The notes: generated by a model not told the origin, from the letters alone. Counted from the stretch's first letter, positions 27,501-37,586 are shown. The stretch: DNA of 63,497 nucleotides from Methylomonas rivi (GCF_024505165.1 NZ_JANIBK010000007.1:1-63497); one strand, 5' to 3'. A program made the numbers and translations.

Positions 27501-28481
27501 CAGATTAAAAAGCAGGCCGCTGAACGTAATGCTGCCCAACAGGATGGCCCAGGCCGGCGCATGGCTGATATGAAAAGGGCCGTCGAACTGATCGAATACT
27601 AGCAGCCATTGTCGGCCGTTAAAATCGATCAGGCGGCGCTGTTGCAAGCGGATAGGGTCCGAGGCGGTTATTTGCCGGCTGGCGAACAGCAGGTTGTCCG
27701 GCGAGTCCCGGTTGCCGTCATGGATTCGTAAGCCGATAACCCGGTCGTCGCGCGGTTGCCAGTCGCCCAGGATGCCGGAAATCAGGTCATTCATCCGGTA
27801 GGGGCTATATACCCAGCCTATCAAGGCTTTTCGGCGTTGTTCCACATTGGCGCGCGGCATATCCCGACCGTAAACGGGTACATACATCAAGGTGCCCGAC
27901 TGGATTTCCGTGTCCGTCTCCTGAATCAGTTTGACCTTGCCCGACAACGCGGCTTGGCCGGTATCCCGGGCTTGCTCCATCGCGCTTCGCCTTACCGGCT
28001 CCGAGAGCATGTCGTAGCCGAAGGCGCGTAAATTGCGGCCGCGGAACGGTTCAAGGTAAATGATGGCGCTATAGCCGGAGCGTTCGCCGGCGGGGTGGAC
28101 TCGGTAATCCGGAAAGCCTTCGCCACGAATGCGGCCGATATGGCCGGCCAATCGGTCCGGAGCAATCGCCTCGGCAAAGCCAATGCCTTGTACGCCCGGA
28201 ATATTATCCCGGGTGCGCAAGGCTTCGGTGAATACTTGCCAGTCGTGGCGGGTTACCGAGGTCGAGGCATCGAACAAGGCGGCCCCGCCGCGCAGCGTCA
28301 TGGCATAGGTCTCCAGCCGCTCCTGAATCTTTAAGACCACATGGTCGCAGGTGAAGGCAAACTGGTGCAGCGCATCGGCATCGATAGCCTGTTTTGCCCA
28401 CCAACTGCCGCAAGCAGCGGTCAGCAACCCAAGGCCCAGCATTGTCCAAGCGAGCAGCATTTGCTTGGTAATTTTGTTCAT
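24591..28481 (-). CDS. CHASE-PAS(4)-GGDEF-EAL cyclic-di-GMP signalling protein
   Basis: A 1296-residue membrane protein from the chosen ATG; a TTG seven codons upstream is possible. Order: transmembrane segment (8-24), periplasmic CHASE domain (about 40-230, with IGWVYSPYRM), second membrane segment (308-326), and four PAS/PAC units (about 360-480, 485-600, 605-728, 732-848), each ending in an ITERK-like sequence. Then come GGDEF (855-1010, intact GGDEF at 938-942 with an RxxD inhibitory site just before) and EAL (1035-1280, intact EAL plus DDFGTGYSS). Both active sites look complete, so it could make and break c-di-GMP. The signal sensed by CHASE is unknown. It stands alone, converging on the 88-residue gene. 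Confidence 0.93.
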   Translation of the reverse strand: MNKITKQMLLAWTMLGLGLLTAACGSWWAKQAIDADALHQFAFTCDHVVLKIQERLETYAMTLRGGAALFDASTSVTRHDWQVFTEALRTRDNIPGVQGIGFAEAIAPDRLAGHIGRIRGEGFPDYRVHPAGERSGYSAIIYLEPFRGRNLRAFGYDMLSEPVRRSAMEQARDTGQAALSGKVKLIQETDTEIQSGTLMYVPVYGRDMPRANVEQRRKALIGWVYSPYRMNDLISGILGDWQPRDDRVIGLRIHDGNRDSPDNLLFASRQITASDPIRLQQRRLIDFNGRQWLLVFDQFDGPFHISHAPAWAILLGSITFSGLLFNLMRAKMLSQVTATRMADDLTRKIRHREQLLKESEYRWHFALEGLGDGVWDWDLADNRVFFSKLWKEMLGFGEDEIRDGFEEWENRIHPEDKADILAAVRAYLDGKSQSYAKEHRLRHRDGSWRWILTRGVVVGRDADGKPLRMIGTHLDITERKRMEQSLSFRQFSLDHAGEELFWLDRDARILDANKTACQKLGYSHEELCRLSIADLDPYYPIERWPEHWRDLKLNKSLRFESAHKRSDGTIFPVEIVANYFEYDGKEFNCALAHDISERKQAEETLKAVQSRLEFLLKSTPAIIYARRASGSYDTTFISENVGAQLGYRPGDFIGETGFWLNRIHPEDRARVLADLPRVLHAGSHKQEYRFLHKDGGYRWMHDELVLIRDSEGKPLELVGYWSDITDRKKAEDELRIAAATFETHEAIMITDAMANILRVNQAFEQITGFTANEVIGGNPRILSSGRHDKTFYQAMWNQLLSVGTWEGEIWDKRKNGQIYPKWLTITALKDNRNQPTEYVAIFTDITERKQAEEEIRNLAFYDPLTKLPNRRLLLDRLDLALMASERSRQYGALLFLDMDKFKSLNDTLGHNIGDLMLIEVAERIKTGIREVDTVARFGGDEFVVLFEDLGDTTEEASQRISLVAEKIRASLAMPFQFQMHVHISSPSIGVSLFQGHGLAADDVIKQADIAMYHAKNSGRNRVHFFDPALQHSVEWRAAMESDLRKALSHRQLQLYYQIQYDNRGRPFGAEALLRWLYPERGTISPAQFIPIAEETGLILDIGLWVAETACRQLAMWRHHGATRNLMLAINVSAHQFMMPDFVESIANIVRAHAIEPERLKLELTESVILQDIDDVVNKMLALQTLGIRLSLDDFGTGYSSLSYLKRLPIDQIKIDQSFVRDIATDANDAMMVKNIIDIALNFQLNVIAEGVETEQQFQFLQQNGCMAYQGYFFGKPLPIDEFEAQLRPQTRLTLQT

Positions 28482-28756
28482 AGATGCTGGGCCATGGCGC
28501 AACCTCGTGTAAGATTTGGCTTACAAATATACCAAGTTTGCTAGCGTTCGCCATACTAAAAGTGCGTGAATCCGAAGTCGATTTCAATTTGGCCGGTCAA
28601 ATTGCGCCGGGGTGGGGGTTTTTGCAATGCCGGAACCGTCTCCGCCGGCTGATGTGTGCCGATTTGAGCGCGCAAATCAAAATCCATTCCAAAAAAGTGT
28701 GCTTATCGACGATAATAGTCGGCTTTGTAAACGGTCTTGAGCGTATATAGCCAGTT

Positions 28757-31700
28757 ATGAAACTGGAAAAAATCAAACTTTCGGGTTTCAAATCCTTTGT
28801 CGATCCTACCAGCATACCGATTAGCGGCAATTTGACCGCTATCGTCGGGCCGAACGGCTGCGGCAAATCCAATATCATCGACGCGGTGCGTTGGGTGATG
28901 GGGGAAAGTTCCGCCAAACATTTACGCGGCGGCAATATGGCCGACGTGATTTTCAACGGATCCTCAGGGCGCAAGCCGGTCAGCATGGCCTCGGTGGAAT
29001 TGGTGTTCGACAACAGCGAGGGCAAGGCTGGCGGCGAATACGCCCAATACGCCACCATTTCGATTAAACGCCAGGTCAGCCGCGACGGCCAATCGCAGTT
29101 CATGCTGAACGGTTCCAAATGCCGGCGCAAGGATATTACCGACCTGTTTCTGGGCACCGGCTTGGGTTCGCGCAGTTATGCCATCATCGAACAGGGCACC
29201 ATATCCCGCATGGTGGAAGCCAAGCCGGAAGACTTGCGGGTACATATCGAGGAAGCGGCCGGCATTTCCAAATACAAGGAGCGCCGTTCGGAAACCGAAA
29301 CCCGTATGCGCCACACCCGCGAGAATCTGGAGCGGCTGGACGATTTGCGCGACGAGGTGGAAAAGCAAATCAAAAATCTGGCCAAGCAGGCGGAAAAGGC
29401 CGAGAAATATACCGAACTCAAAAAACAGGAGCGCCAGTACAAGCAAGAATTGCTGGCCATGCGCTGGCAAAACTTTCAACAACATGCCCAGCAATTGGAA
29501 GACAAGTTGCAGGGTATTGCCGCCGAGCACAATCGTTTGTTCGTGCTGTTGCGCGATACCGAAAAAGCCATGGAGCTGAAACGCGGCGAGCAGAAAGCCC
29601 AACAGCAACAGCTCGATAGCACGCAGGCCGGCTATTATGCCGTGGTGGGCGAAGTCAGCCGGCTGGAGCAGGCGATCAAACATAGCGAAAAAAGCCACGA
29701 AGAAACCCTGCTGGAAATCAAGCGGCTGAAACAGCAGGCGGAACAGGCGCACACCGAGTGCGAGCTGGACAGGCAGCAGCTGGAGGAGATTCGCCAAACC
29801 TTGATGGAAGCCGAGGAGACTTTGATTGTTGCCAAGGAGCGCGAAGAAGACTTGCTGGGTATACAGCAGGATGCGCAGTTGCAAAAGCAACAGTGGCAAC
29901 AACAATGGGAAGCTTTTTTGGCCGAAAACGCCGGTTACCGGGAACAGGCCGAGGTGCAGCGTACCAAGTTGATTCAATTGGAAAATCAAAACCGTCAACT
30001 GCAAACCCGGCTGGATAAATTGCAAGGCGAGCGTGGCGGTTTGGCCGAGGCCCAGTTGCAATTCGAGTTGGAAACCCTGGAAAGCAGCATCGAGCTGATC
30101 GAAGCCGAACGCGCCCGGTTGCAACAGCAGTTAGAGGATGTATTGCAACGGATTACCGGCTTGCGTCCGGAAATCAAGCAATTGCATGATCAGTTGCACG
30201 ACCGTCGCGCGCAATTGCAAAAAGTGAACGGTAAAATCAGTTCCTTGGAATTGTTGCAGCAACATGCCATGGGCAAAGACAAAAAAGATCTGGCGGCTTG
30301 GCTGGAGCAAGTCGGCCTGGAACAACAGCCGCGTCTGGCCGAATTTCTGGAAGCGGAAGAAGGTTGGGAGACCGCGCTGGAAACAGTGTTGGGTAGCTAT
30401 CTGGAAGCGATTTGCGTCGACAGTGCCGACAGTATCCTTTCCGAGCTGCAGGAACTCAACAAGCAATCGTTAATTGTATTCGAAACGCATCCTGCGGATG
30501 TAGGCGTCTCGGCGGCTGCCGCCGGCTTGGCCGGCAAACTGCGCAGCCGTTGGGATTTGTCCAGCCTGTTAAGCGGGATTTATTGCGCCGATACGCTACA
30601 GCAGGCGCGGCAAATGACCTTGCTGGCGCACGAATCGGTGGTATTGGCAGATGGCACTTGGTTAGGTAAGGATTGGATCAAAATAAGTCGCGGCAGTGAC
30701 AGCAAGGCCGGCGTGCTGCATCGGGAAAAAGAACTGCGCGAATTGAAACATTTGCAATCCGAATTGCAAACGGCAATTGGCGAAGACGAGCAACAATTGG
30801 CGGACAGCGAACAGGCTTTAAAAACCGCCGAAGCCAATCGCGAGCAACACCAGAGCCAAGAAAAATTATTGAGCGCCGAATATTCCGCCAAGAGCGCCGA
30901 ATACAGCGCCCAGTCCGCCCGTTTCGAGCAGCAAAAACGCCGTCTGGAACAGCTGGATCATGAAATCGAGGAAATCAGCCAGCATCTGGCCGAAAATGCC
31001 GAAAGCATGTCCGAAGCCGAACTGATCAAACAGGATGCCGAATTGGCTTTAGGCGAACTGGGTGACAAGAAAATGCAATTGGAGCAATTAAGCCGGCAAA
31101 TTCAGTCGCAACAGCAGGACACCGATGCGTCGGTGGATGAAGCGCGCCGACACTTGCAGCGTCTGCATGCGCAGATCGAATCGTTAAAGGCTTCGGAAGG
31201 CTTGACCGCCAAGCAAATCGAGCGCCTGCAAATTCAACATCAACAATCCGCCGACCGGATAGCCGAGCTGGAACATAAATTGGAATTCAGCTTGTTGCCG
31301 CTGGACGACGAGAAAATGTTGCTGGAGCAGTTGCTGGAGAAGAAACAGGCTTTTGAAGCCGGACTGGCGGCCGAACGGCAGGCGCAGCAGGCCAGCGAGC
31401 AAAGCGTCAGCCAGCTGGCGGAGCTTTATTCCAACACCCAGCGCGAGCTGGAAAAACAGAAAGAAGCGTTGGATAAGGTGCGTTTCGAGCAGCAGGACAG
31501 CCGGGTACGCCAGCAAACCGTCGCCGAGCAATTGAGCGAGGCGGATGCCGATCCCCGGCAAATCTTGGCCAACCTGCGGGCCGATGCCAAGGAATCGCTG
31601 TGGAAAAGCCGGGTGGACGACCTGGCGGAACAGATTGAACGGTTGGGCTCCATCAATCTGACCGCGATCGAGGAATACAAAACCCAATCCGAACGCATGA

Positions 31701-32257
31701 AGTTTTTGACGGAGCAGCATGACGATTTGATGGAGGCGTTAAATTCGTTGGACCAAGCCATCGGCAAAATCGACCGGGAAAGCCGCCAGCGTTTTCGGGA
31801 AACCTTCGACAAAATCAATAGCGGCTTGCAGGAAAAGTTTCCAAGGCTGTTCGGCGGCGGCCAGGCTTATCTGGAGCTGACCGATCAGGATGTGCTGGAA
31901 GCCGGCGTCAACATCATTGCCCGGCCGCCCGGCAAGCGCAACAGTTCGATTCATTTGCTGTCCGGCGGCGAGAAAGCCTTGACGGCGGTGGCCTTGGTGT
32001 TTTCGATTTTCGAACTGAACCCGGCGCCGTTTTGTCTGCTGGACGAAGTGGATGCGCCGTTGGACGACGCCAACGTGGTGCGGTTTTCCAAGATGGTGGA
32101 GGACATGTCCGCCAGCGTACAGTTTTTATACATTTCACATAACAAAGTCACAATGGAAATTGCAAAACATTTGGCAGGTGTTACCATGAGAGAGCCTGGG
32201 GTGTCCAGAATGGTGGCGGTCGATATCGAAGAAGCAGTGAGCATGGCGGAAAGCTAA
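28757..32257 (+). CDS. smc: Chromosome partition protein SMC
   Basis: SMC is the ATPase core of bacterial condensin. The 1166-residue protein has the N-terminal Walker A GPNGCGKSN (31-39), a first long coiled coil (about 170-490), the hinge (about 500-660), a second coiled coil, and the C-terminal half-ATPase. The latter has the signature LLSGGEKALTAVALVFSI and Walker B FCLLDEVDAPLDDAN. Its stop overlaps the zipA ATG by one base. The partners ScpA and ScpB are not in the window. The 275 bases before it hold no gene that I trust; a short frame there lacks family features. Confidence 0.97.
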   Translation: MKLEKIKLSGFKSFVDPTSIPISGNLTAIVGPNGCGKSNIIDAVRWVMGESSAKHLRGGNMADVIFNGSSGRKPVSMASVELVFDNSEGKAGGEYAQYATISIKRQVSRDGQSQFMLNGSKCRRKDITDLFLGTGLGSRSYAIIEQGTISRMVEAKPEDLRVHIEEAAGISKYKERRSETETRMRHTRENLERLDDLRDEVEKQIKNLAKQAEKAEKYTELKKQERQYKQELLAMRWQNFQQHAQQLEDKLQGIAAEHNRLFVLLRDTEKAMELKRGEQKAQQQQLDSTQAGYYAVVGEVSRLEQAIKHSEKSHEETLLEIKRLKQQAEQAHTECELDRQQLEEIRQTLMEAEETLIVAKEREEDLLGIQQDAQLQKQQWQQQWEAFLAENAGYREQAEVQRTKLIQLENQNRQLQTRLDKLQGERGGLAEAQLQFELETLESSIELIEAERARLQQQLEDVLQRITGLRPEIKQLHDQLHDRRAQLQKVNGKISSLELLQQHAMGKDKKDLAAWLEQVGLEQQPRLAEFLEAEEGWETALETVLGSYLEAICVDSADSILSELQELNKQSLIVFETHPADVGVSAAAAGLAGKLRSRWDLSSLLSGIYCADTLQQARQMTLLAHESVVLADGTWLGKDWIKISRGSDSKAGVLHREKELRELKHLQSELQTAIGEDEQQLADSEQALKTAEANREQHQSQEKLLSAEYSAKSAEYSAQSARFEQQKRRLEQLDHEIEEISQHLAENAESMSEAELIKQDAELALGELGDKKMQLEQLSRQIQSQQQDTDASVDEARRHLQRLHAQIESLKASEGLTAKQIERLQIQHQQSADRIAELEHKLEFSLLPLDDEKMLLEQLLEKKQAFEAGLAAERQAQQASEQSVSQLAELYSNTQRELEKQKEALDKVRFEQQDSRVRQQTVAEQLSEADADPRQILANLRADAKESLWKSRVDDLAEQIERLGSINLTAIEEYKTQSERMKFLTEQHDDLMEALNSLDQAIGKIDRESRQRFRETFDKINSGLQEKFPRLFGGGQAYLELTDQDVLEAGVNIIARPPGKRNSSIHLLSGGEKALTAVALVFSIFELNPAPFCLLDEVDAPLDDANVVRFSKMVEDMSASVQFLYISHNKVTMEIAKHLAGVTMREPGVSRMVAVDIEEAVSMAES

Positions 32258-32955
32258 TGGATAAAGAATTATTAAGAGTCGTGATTATTTTGATCGGCAT
32301 GCTGGTAATGATCGGCATGCTGTTGTGGCATTTCTTTAAATCGCTGCGCGAACGCCGCGAAGCCGGCGATTATTTTGACGATTCCGAGTACAGCGATCGG
32401 CTGATCGACGACTTTGAAGTCGAAGAAGACGACGATGAAATGGACATTTTTCCGTCGCATGATGTGGTCGACGGCGACGGCTTGCTCGACGACGAATCCA
32501 TCAAACCCGTCCCTAAAGAATCGGCCAAACCGGATGCCGTAAAAGGCCAGTCCAAAACCGCGTACCCGGCGCTGATCGAATTCAGTCTGGTTGCGCGCGC
32601 CGACGAAGGCTTCAACGGCGAAGACCTGTTCGATGCCTTCGAACATGTCGGCTTGGTGTACGGTAGCGTAAAAGTTTTCGAGCGCATCGATAAAAACCGC
32701 TTGGTGGATTTTGCCGTTGCCAGCATGATCGAGCCCGGCACTTTTCCCGATACCCATCTGGATGAGTTTTATTGCCCGGGTATCGTATTTTACATGCAGC
32801 CGCGCGAGGTGGATAAGCCGTTGGCGGTATTCGACGACTTTATCGAAACCATCGATACGCTGGCAATGGAACTGGACGGCGTGGTCTGGGACAATCAAAG
32901 GCAGCCGCTAACCGCCGAAACCATCGCGCAATTCCGGCAAATGCTGGCCCGATAA
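32257..32955 (+). CDS. zipA: Cell division protein ZipA
   Basis: ZipA tethers FtsZ to the inner membrane at the division site. The 232-residue protein has an N-terminal membrane anchor (about 7-27), an acidic linker (DDSEYSDRLIDDFEVEEDDDEMD) and the C-terminal FtsZ-binding domain (about 100-232), with PGIVFYMQPREVDKPLAVFDDF. The linker is much shorter than in E. coli (328 residues in all). It is coupled to smc by a one-base overlap. In many relatives ligA follows zipA; here a terminator and lepA do. Confidence 0.9.
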   Translation: MDKELLRVVIILIGMLVMIGMLLWHFFKSLRERREAGDYFDDSEYSDRLIDDFEVEEDDDEMDIFPSHDVVDGDGLLDDESIKPVPKESAKPDAVKGQSKTAYPALIEFSLVARADEGFNGEDLFDAFEHVGLVYGSVKVFERIDKNRLVDFAVASMIEPGTFPDTHLDEFYCPGIVFYMQPREVDKPLAVFDDFIETIDTLAMELDGVVWDNQRQPLTAETIAQFRQMLAR

Positions 32956-32975
32956 TCAATCAACCTATGCCTGGC

Positions 32976-32996
32976 GAGGGCGCATTGCCCTCTTTT
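32976..32996 (+). terminator. Rho-independent terminator after zipA
   Basis: GAGGGC (32976-32981) pairs with GCCCTC (32987-32992) over a five-base loop, followed by TTTT. It separates smc-zipA from lepA, which starts 25 bases later. Confidence 0.8.
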
Positions 32997-33020
32997 CAGT
33001 TTAACTTTAGTAGTCAGTAA

Positions 33021-34820
33021 GTGGATCAAAAACATATCAGAAATTTCTCTATCATCGCCCATATCGATCATGGCAAATCGACATTGGCGGATCGGTTCAT
33101 TCAAATTTGCGGGGGCTTAAGCGACAGGGAAATGGAGGCCCAGGTTTTGGATTCCATGGATTTGGAGCGCGAACGGGGCATCACGATTAAAGCGCAAAGC
33201 GTCACGCTGGATTACAAAGCCAGCGACGGCGAGGTTTATCAACTCAATTTCATCGATACGCCGGGCCACGTGGATTTTTCCTACGAGGTGTCGCGGTCCC
33301 TGGCGGCCTGCGAAGGGGCGTTGCTGGTCGTGGATGCCGCGCAAGGCGTGGAAGCGCAAAGCGTGGCCAACTGCTATACCGCCATCGAACAAGGATTGGA
33401 AGTGGTGCCGGTGTTGAACAAGATCGATTTGCCCTCCGCCGAACCCGAGCGGGTGATGGAGGAAATCGAAAATGTCATCGGCATTCCGGCCGACGAAGCG
33501 CTAAAAATCAGCGCCAAGACCGGCGTCGGCGTCGAATTGGTGCTGGATCAATTGATCCGGAAAATACCGCCGCCGCAGGGCGACCAGAATCAACCCTTGC
33601 AAGCGCTGATCATCGATTCCTGGTTCGATAATTATCTGGGCGTGGTGTCCCTGGTGCGCATCGTCAACGGCAGCTTGCGCAAAAAACAAAAGATTACCGT
33701 GATGTCGACCGGGAAGTCTTTTTCGGTGGAAAAGTTGGGCGTGTATACGCCCAAGCAATTCGAGAAGCAGCAGTTGAACACCGGAGAAGTGGGCTTTATG
33801 GTGGCCGGTATCAAGGATATTTTCGGCGCCCCGGTCGGCGATACCATTACCGCAACCGATAATCCGGCCGCCTCGGCGTTGCCGGGTTTCGAAAAAGTCC
33901 AGCCGCGGGTATTCGCCGGTTTGTATCCGGTCAGTTCCGACGATTTCGGCGACATGCGCGAAGCCCTGGATAAATTGCGTTTAAACGATTCCGCCTTGAA
34001 TTACGAGGCGGAAACCTCGCAGGCCCTCGGCTTCGGTTTCCGCTGCGGCTTTCTGGGCATGCTGCACATGGAAATCGTCCAGGAACGGCTGGAGCGCGAA
34101 TATAATATCGACCTGATCACCACCGCGCCGACGGTGGTTTACGAGGTGGAAACCCACGGCGGCGAAGTGGTTATGGTGGACAACCCCGCCAAACTGCCCG
34201 ATGTCGGCACTATTGTGGAAATCCGCGAACCCATCATTTTGGCGAATATCCTGGTGCCGCAAGCATATCTGGGCAATGTGATCAATCTGTGTATCGAAAA
34301 ACGCGGCGTGCAGAAAAACATGCAATATGCCGGTGCTCAGGTGTCGCTGAATTACGAGTTGCCGATGAGCGAGGTGGTGTTGGATTTCTTCGACCGCCTG
34401 AAATCTGTCAGCCGCGGTTATGCCTCGTTCGATTACGAATTCCTGCGCTTCGAGCCGGCACCATTGGTGAAGCTGGATGTATTGATCAACGGCGATAAAG
34501 TCGACGCCTTGTCTATCATCGTCCATCGCGATCTCAGCCAGAATCGCGGCCGCGATCTGGTCGAAAAAATGAAGGACCTGATACCGCGGCAGATGTATGA
34601 AGTAGCGATTCAGGCGGCGATAGGCTCAAAAGTCATTGCCCGCTCGACGGTAAAAGCCATGCGTAAAAATGTCACGGCCAAGTGTTATGGTGGCGATATT
34701 ACCCGGAAGAAAAAATTGTTGGAAAAACAAAAAGCGGGCAAAAAGCGCATGAAACAGGTGGGCAGTATCGAGATTCCGCAGGAAGCGTTTCTGGCGGTGT
34801 TGCAGGTTAATAAAGAATAA
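33021..34820 (+). CDS. lepA: Elongation factor 4, LepA
   Basis: LepA is a translational GTPase that back-translocates ribosomes and helps 30S assembly. The 599-residue protein has G1 AHIDHGKST (about 13-21), G3 DTPGHVDF and G4 NKIDLP. It ends with the LepA-specific C-terminal domain ([20 protein letters not shown]). The start is GTG; the encoded [19 protein letters not shown] matches the family N-terminus. It opens the lepA-lepB-rnc-era-recO-pdxJ run. Confidence 0.97.
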   Translation: MDQKHIRNFSIIAHIDHGKSTLADRFIQICGGLSDREMEAQVLDSMDLERERGITIKAQSVTLDYKASDGEVYQLNFIDTPGHVDFSYEVSRSLAACEGALLVVDAAQGVEAQSVANCYTAIEQGLEVVPVLNKIDLPSAEPERVMEEIENVIGIPADEALKISAKTGVGVELVLDQLIRKIPPPQGDQNQPLQALIIDSWFDNYLGVVSLVRIVNGSLRKKQKITVMSTGKSFSVEKLGVYTPKQFEKQQLNTGEVGFMVAGIKDIFGAPVGDTITATDNPAASALPGFEKVQPRVFAGLYPVSSDDFGDMREALDKLRLNDSALNYEAETSQALGFGFRCGFLGMLHMEIVQERLEREYNIDLITTAPTVVYEVETHGGEVVMVDNPAKLPDVGTIVEIREPIILANILVPQAYLGNVINLCIEKRGVQKNMQYAGAQVSLNYELPMSEVVLDFFDRLKSVSRGYASFDYEFLRFEPAPLVKLDVLINGDKVDALSIIVHRDLSQNRGRDLVEKMKDLIPRQMYEVAIQAAIGSKVIARSTVKAMRKNVTAKCYGGDITRKKKLLEKQKAGKKRMKQVGSIEIPQEAFLAVLQVNKE

Positions 34821-34834
34821 CGGCAGTAAAACTT

Positions 34835-35611
34835 ATGGATTACGATTTTTCTTTTTTTCTGGTGATAGCCACGTTTGTGACGGGCGTTGTCTGGGGCGGT
34901 TACTGGTTGTATTTAAAATATGCCCATCAACCTTACCCGGTGGACAAGGAACCGTTGTTGGTGGAATACGCCCGCTCGTTCTTTCCGGTGGTGTTGATCG
35001 TCTTATTGTTGCGGTCTTTTCTGGTGGAACCGTTCCGGATTCCATCCGGCTCGATGATGCCGACATTATTAATCGGCGATTTTATTTTGGTGAATAAATT
35101 CACCTACGGCGTGCGCCTGCCGGTGTTGAACGATAAAGTCATCGAGATGGGCGAGCCCGAACGCGGCGACATCGTGGTATTTCGTTTTCCCAAGCAGCCC
35201 AGCGTGGATTACATCAAGCGGGTGATCGGCCTGCCGGGCGACAGGATCGCTTACTTCGGAAAAAAACTGTATGTGAACGGCCAGCCGATTGCCAATACCT
35301 CGCTGGGCCGTTATCAAGGCGTGGGCCAAGGCATGACCATGACCGGCGCCGAACGTCTGGAAGAGGATTTGACCGGCGTCAAGCATTCGATTTTGATCAG
35401 CCCCGGCGTGCCTACCGTGGAAGATGTGTTTGTGGTGCCGCCTGGCCAGTATTTCGTGATGGGCGACAACCGGGATAACAGTAACGATAGCCGGTATTGG
35501 GGCACCGTGCCGGAAGCCAATTTAGTGGGCAAGGCCTTTTTCATCTGGATGAATTGGGACTGGCAAAACAAGGGCATTGCTTTTGACCGAATCGGCACTA
35601 TTCTGGAATAA
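34835..35611 (+). CDS. lepB: Signal peptidase I
   Basis: LepB removes signal peptides from exported proteins on the outer face of the inner membrane. The 258-residue protein has two N-terminal membrane segments (about 5-27 and 48-65). The catalytic serine is Ser73 in PSGSMMPT and the catalytic lysine Lys128 in YIKRVIGLPGD. The later FVMGDNRDNSNDSRYWG box is the family's box E. Its position after lepA is conserved in gammaproteobacteria. Confidence 0.97.
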   Translation: MDYDFSFFLVIATFVTGVVWGGYWLYLKYAHQPYPVDKEPLLVEYARSFFPVVLIVLLLRSFLVEPFRIPSGSMMPTLLIGDFILVNKFTYGVRLPVLNDKVIEMGEPERGDIVVFRFPKQPSVDYIKRVIGLPGDRIAYFGKKLYVNGQPIANTSLGRYQGVGQGMTMTGAERLEEDLTGVKHSILISPGVPTVEDVFVVPPGQYFVMGDNRDNSNDSRYWGTVPEANLVGKAFFIWMNWDWQNKGIAFDRIGTILE

Positions 35612-35641
35612 ACCAAATTTAAATCGAAGCGGGAGACCGGT

Positions 35642-36019
35642 ATGCAGACATCGCCTTACAAACAACAAGGGTTAACCTTTATTTCATTGGTTTTATTGTT
35701 GGGTTTGATCGCATTTTTTACCATGCTGGTGCTGAAAATCGGTCCCATCTATTTTAACCACAGCAAAGTGGTTAATGCGTTGGATGCGGTGGAGAACACT
35801 ACCGATATTACCAGTAAATCCAGAGCGGAGATTCTGAGCAGTTTGATGAAACGCTTCGATATGAATTATGTCGAGTACGTAACGACGGATGACATCCACA
35901 TACAGGCGCAGCCCGGCTATGTCAAAGTGGACATCGATTACGAGCGCGTCGAACCCATGATGGGCAATTTAAGTGTATTGGTTGAGTTTCATGAAGGATT
36001 TGAAGCTGGTGGGAAGTGA
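35642..36019 (+). CDS. DUF4845 single-membrane-segment protein
   Basis: The 125-residue protein has an N-terminal segment (QQGLTFISLVLLLGLIAFF, about 8-26) that looks like a type IV pilin leader/helix without a certain cleavage site. A small C-terminal domain of about 80 residues follows. This family is regularly found between lepB and rnc and its function is not established. Its stop overlaps the GTG start of rnc. Confidence 0.85.
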   Translation: MQTSPYKQQGLTFISLVLLLGLIAFFTMLVLKIGPIYFNHSKVVNALDAVENTTDITSKSRAEILSSLMKRFDMNYVEYVTTDDIHIQAQPGYVKVDIDYERVEPMMGNLSVLVEFHEGFEAGGK

Positions 36020-36696
36020 TTAAAAAACCTGAAGAACTGGCCAGAAAGCTGGGGCTGACTTTTAGTCAGCCCCAATTGTTTAAAACCGCATTAACCCACC
36101 GTAGCGCCGGAGCCCATAATAACGAACGACTCGAATATCTCGGCGACTCGGTGCTGGGGTTTGTGGTGGCCGAAAGGTTGTTTTCGCAATTCCCCGGCGT
36201 GGGCGAAGGCGTGTTGAGCCGGTTGCGGGCCAGTCTGGTCAATCAGACGTCCCTGGCCGAATTGGCCAGGCAGCACAATTTGGGCGATTACTTGATTCTG
36301 GGTTCCGGAGAATTGAAAAGCGGCGGTTTTCGGCGCGATTCGATTCTGTCGGATGCCTTGGAAGCTATCATGGGCGCGATACTGCTGGACAGCGGCGTGG
36401 ATGTTTGCCGGCAGTGGATCTTGAACTTATTTGCCGAAAAATTCGCCGGGATCAAGCTGGATAGTTGGAACAAAGATCCCAAAACCCGCTTGCAGGAATT
36501 GATGCAGGCCCGTAAAAAAGAACTGCCCGTTTACGAGTTGGTCGGCATGTCCGGTGCCGATCATGCGCAAACTTTCGAGGTTAAATGCAGTGTGCCGATT
36601 ACCTCCGAATTCACGCATGGCGTTGGAATTTCCCGTAAGAAGGCCGAGCAGGCCGCCGCGGAAAGCATGTTAATTCTTTTAGAAGATCAGGACTAA
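36016..36696 (+). CDS. rnc: Ribonuclease III
   Basis: RNase III cuts double-stranded RNA, including rRNA precursors. The 226-residue protein has the signature NERLEYLGDSVLGF (about 36-49) with the metal-binding Glu and Asp. The second acidic cluster is DALEAIMGAILLDSG (about 113-127), and a C-terminal double-stranded RNA-binding domain spans about 152-223. The start is GTG within GTGA, overlapping the previous stop. The end overlaps era by one base. Confidence 0.96.
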   Translation: MIKKPEELARKLGLTFSQPQLFKTALTHRSAGAHNNERLEYLGDSVLGFVVAERLFSQFPGVGEGVLSRLRASLVNQTSLAELARQHNLGDYLILGSGELKSGGFRRDSILSDALEAIMGAILLDSGVDVCRQWILNLFAEKFAGIKLDSWNKDPKTRLQELMQARKKELPVYELVGMSGADHAQTFEVKCSVPITSEFTHGVGISRKKAEQAAAESMLILLEDQD

Positions 36697-37583
36697 TGAA
36701 CTGCGGATATGTCGCGTTAATCGGTAGGCCGAATGTCGGCAAGTCGACCTTGATGAACCATTTGCTGGGCCAGAAGCTCAGCATTACCTCCAGAAAACCT
36801 CAAACCACCCGGCACCGGATTCTGGGTATCAAAACCAGCGAAGCGGGTCAGGCTATCTTCATGGATACGCCGGGCATGCACAGCGACGAGAAAAGGGTCT
36901 TGAACCGCTATCTGAATAAAACCGCCGATAGCACCTTGCTGGGCGTGGACGTGGTGGTGTGGGTGTTGGACGGATTGTACTGGCACGAATACGACGAGCG
37001 GATTTTCAAAAAGCTGGAGGCCGCGGGCTTGCCGGTGATTCTGGTAGTCAACAAGATCGATAAGATCAAGGACAAGCAAACGGCAATGGCCTTTTTCGCC
37101 GAAGCCAAACAGAAGTATCCCTTTGAACAAATCGTGCCGGTTTCGGCGTTGAAAAGTACCAATCTGGATGTGTTGGAACAGCAGATCATGGCATTGTTGC
37201 CGGAAGCGGAGCCGATTTATCCCGAAGATCAAATCACCGACCGGCCGGAACGGTTTTTTGTCGCTGAAATCGTGCGGGAGAAGCTCACGCGCCGATTGGG
37301 CGACGAATTGCCCTACGCCATGACGGTGGAAATCGAGCTGTACGAAGAGCATCCCGATCTCTGTAAAATCTATGCCAATATCTGGGTAGAGCGCAGCAGC
37401 CAAAAAAGCATTGTGATCGGCAAGCAAGGCGAGATGCTGAAAAAAATCGGTACCGAGGCCCGGCTGGATATCGAAAAACTGATCGGTCAAAAAGTCTATC
37501 TGCAATTGTGGGTAAAAGTGAAAAAAGGCTGGTCGGATAACGAGCGCGCCCTGCACGGTTTGGGTTTTACCGATACCGAATAA
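36696..37583 (+). CDS. era: GTPase Era
   Basis: Era binds 16S rRNA and helps 30S maturation and cell-cycle control. The 295-residue protein has G1 GRPNVGKST (10-18), G3 DTPG in FMDTPGMHSD, G4 VNKID, and the C-terminal KH domain with SIVIGKQGEMLKKIG (about 243-257). It overlaps rnc by one base and is followed by recO after three bases. Confidence 0.97.
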   Translation: MNCGYVALIGRPNVGKSTLMNHLLGQKLSITSRKPQTTRHRILGIKTSEAGQAIFMDTPGMHSDEKRVLNRYLNKTADSTLLGVDVVVWVLDGLYWHEYDERIFKKLEAAGLPVILVVNKIDKIKDKQTAMAFFAEAKQKYPFEQIVPVSALKSTNLDVLEQQIMALLPEAEPIYPEDQITDRPERFFVAEIVREKLTRRLGDELPYAMTVEIELYEEHPDLCKIYANIWVERSSQKSIVIGKQGEMLKKIGTEARLDIEKLIGQKVYLQLWVKVKKGWSDNERALHGLGFTDTE

Positions 37584-37586
37584 ACC

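Noticed and set aside
28484-28750. Open frame of 88 codons before smc
   Set aside because: It overlaps the start of the CHASE gene, has no ribosome site, and shows no recognisable domain.
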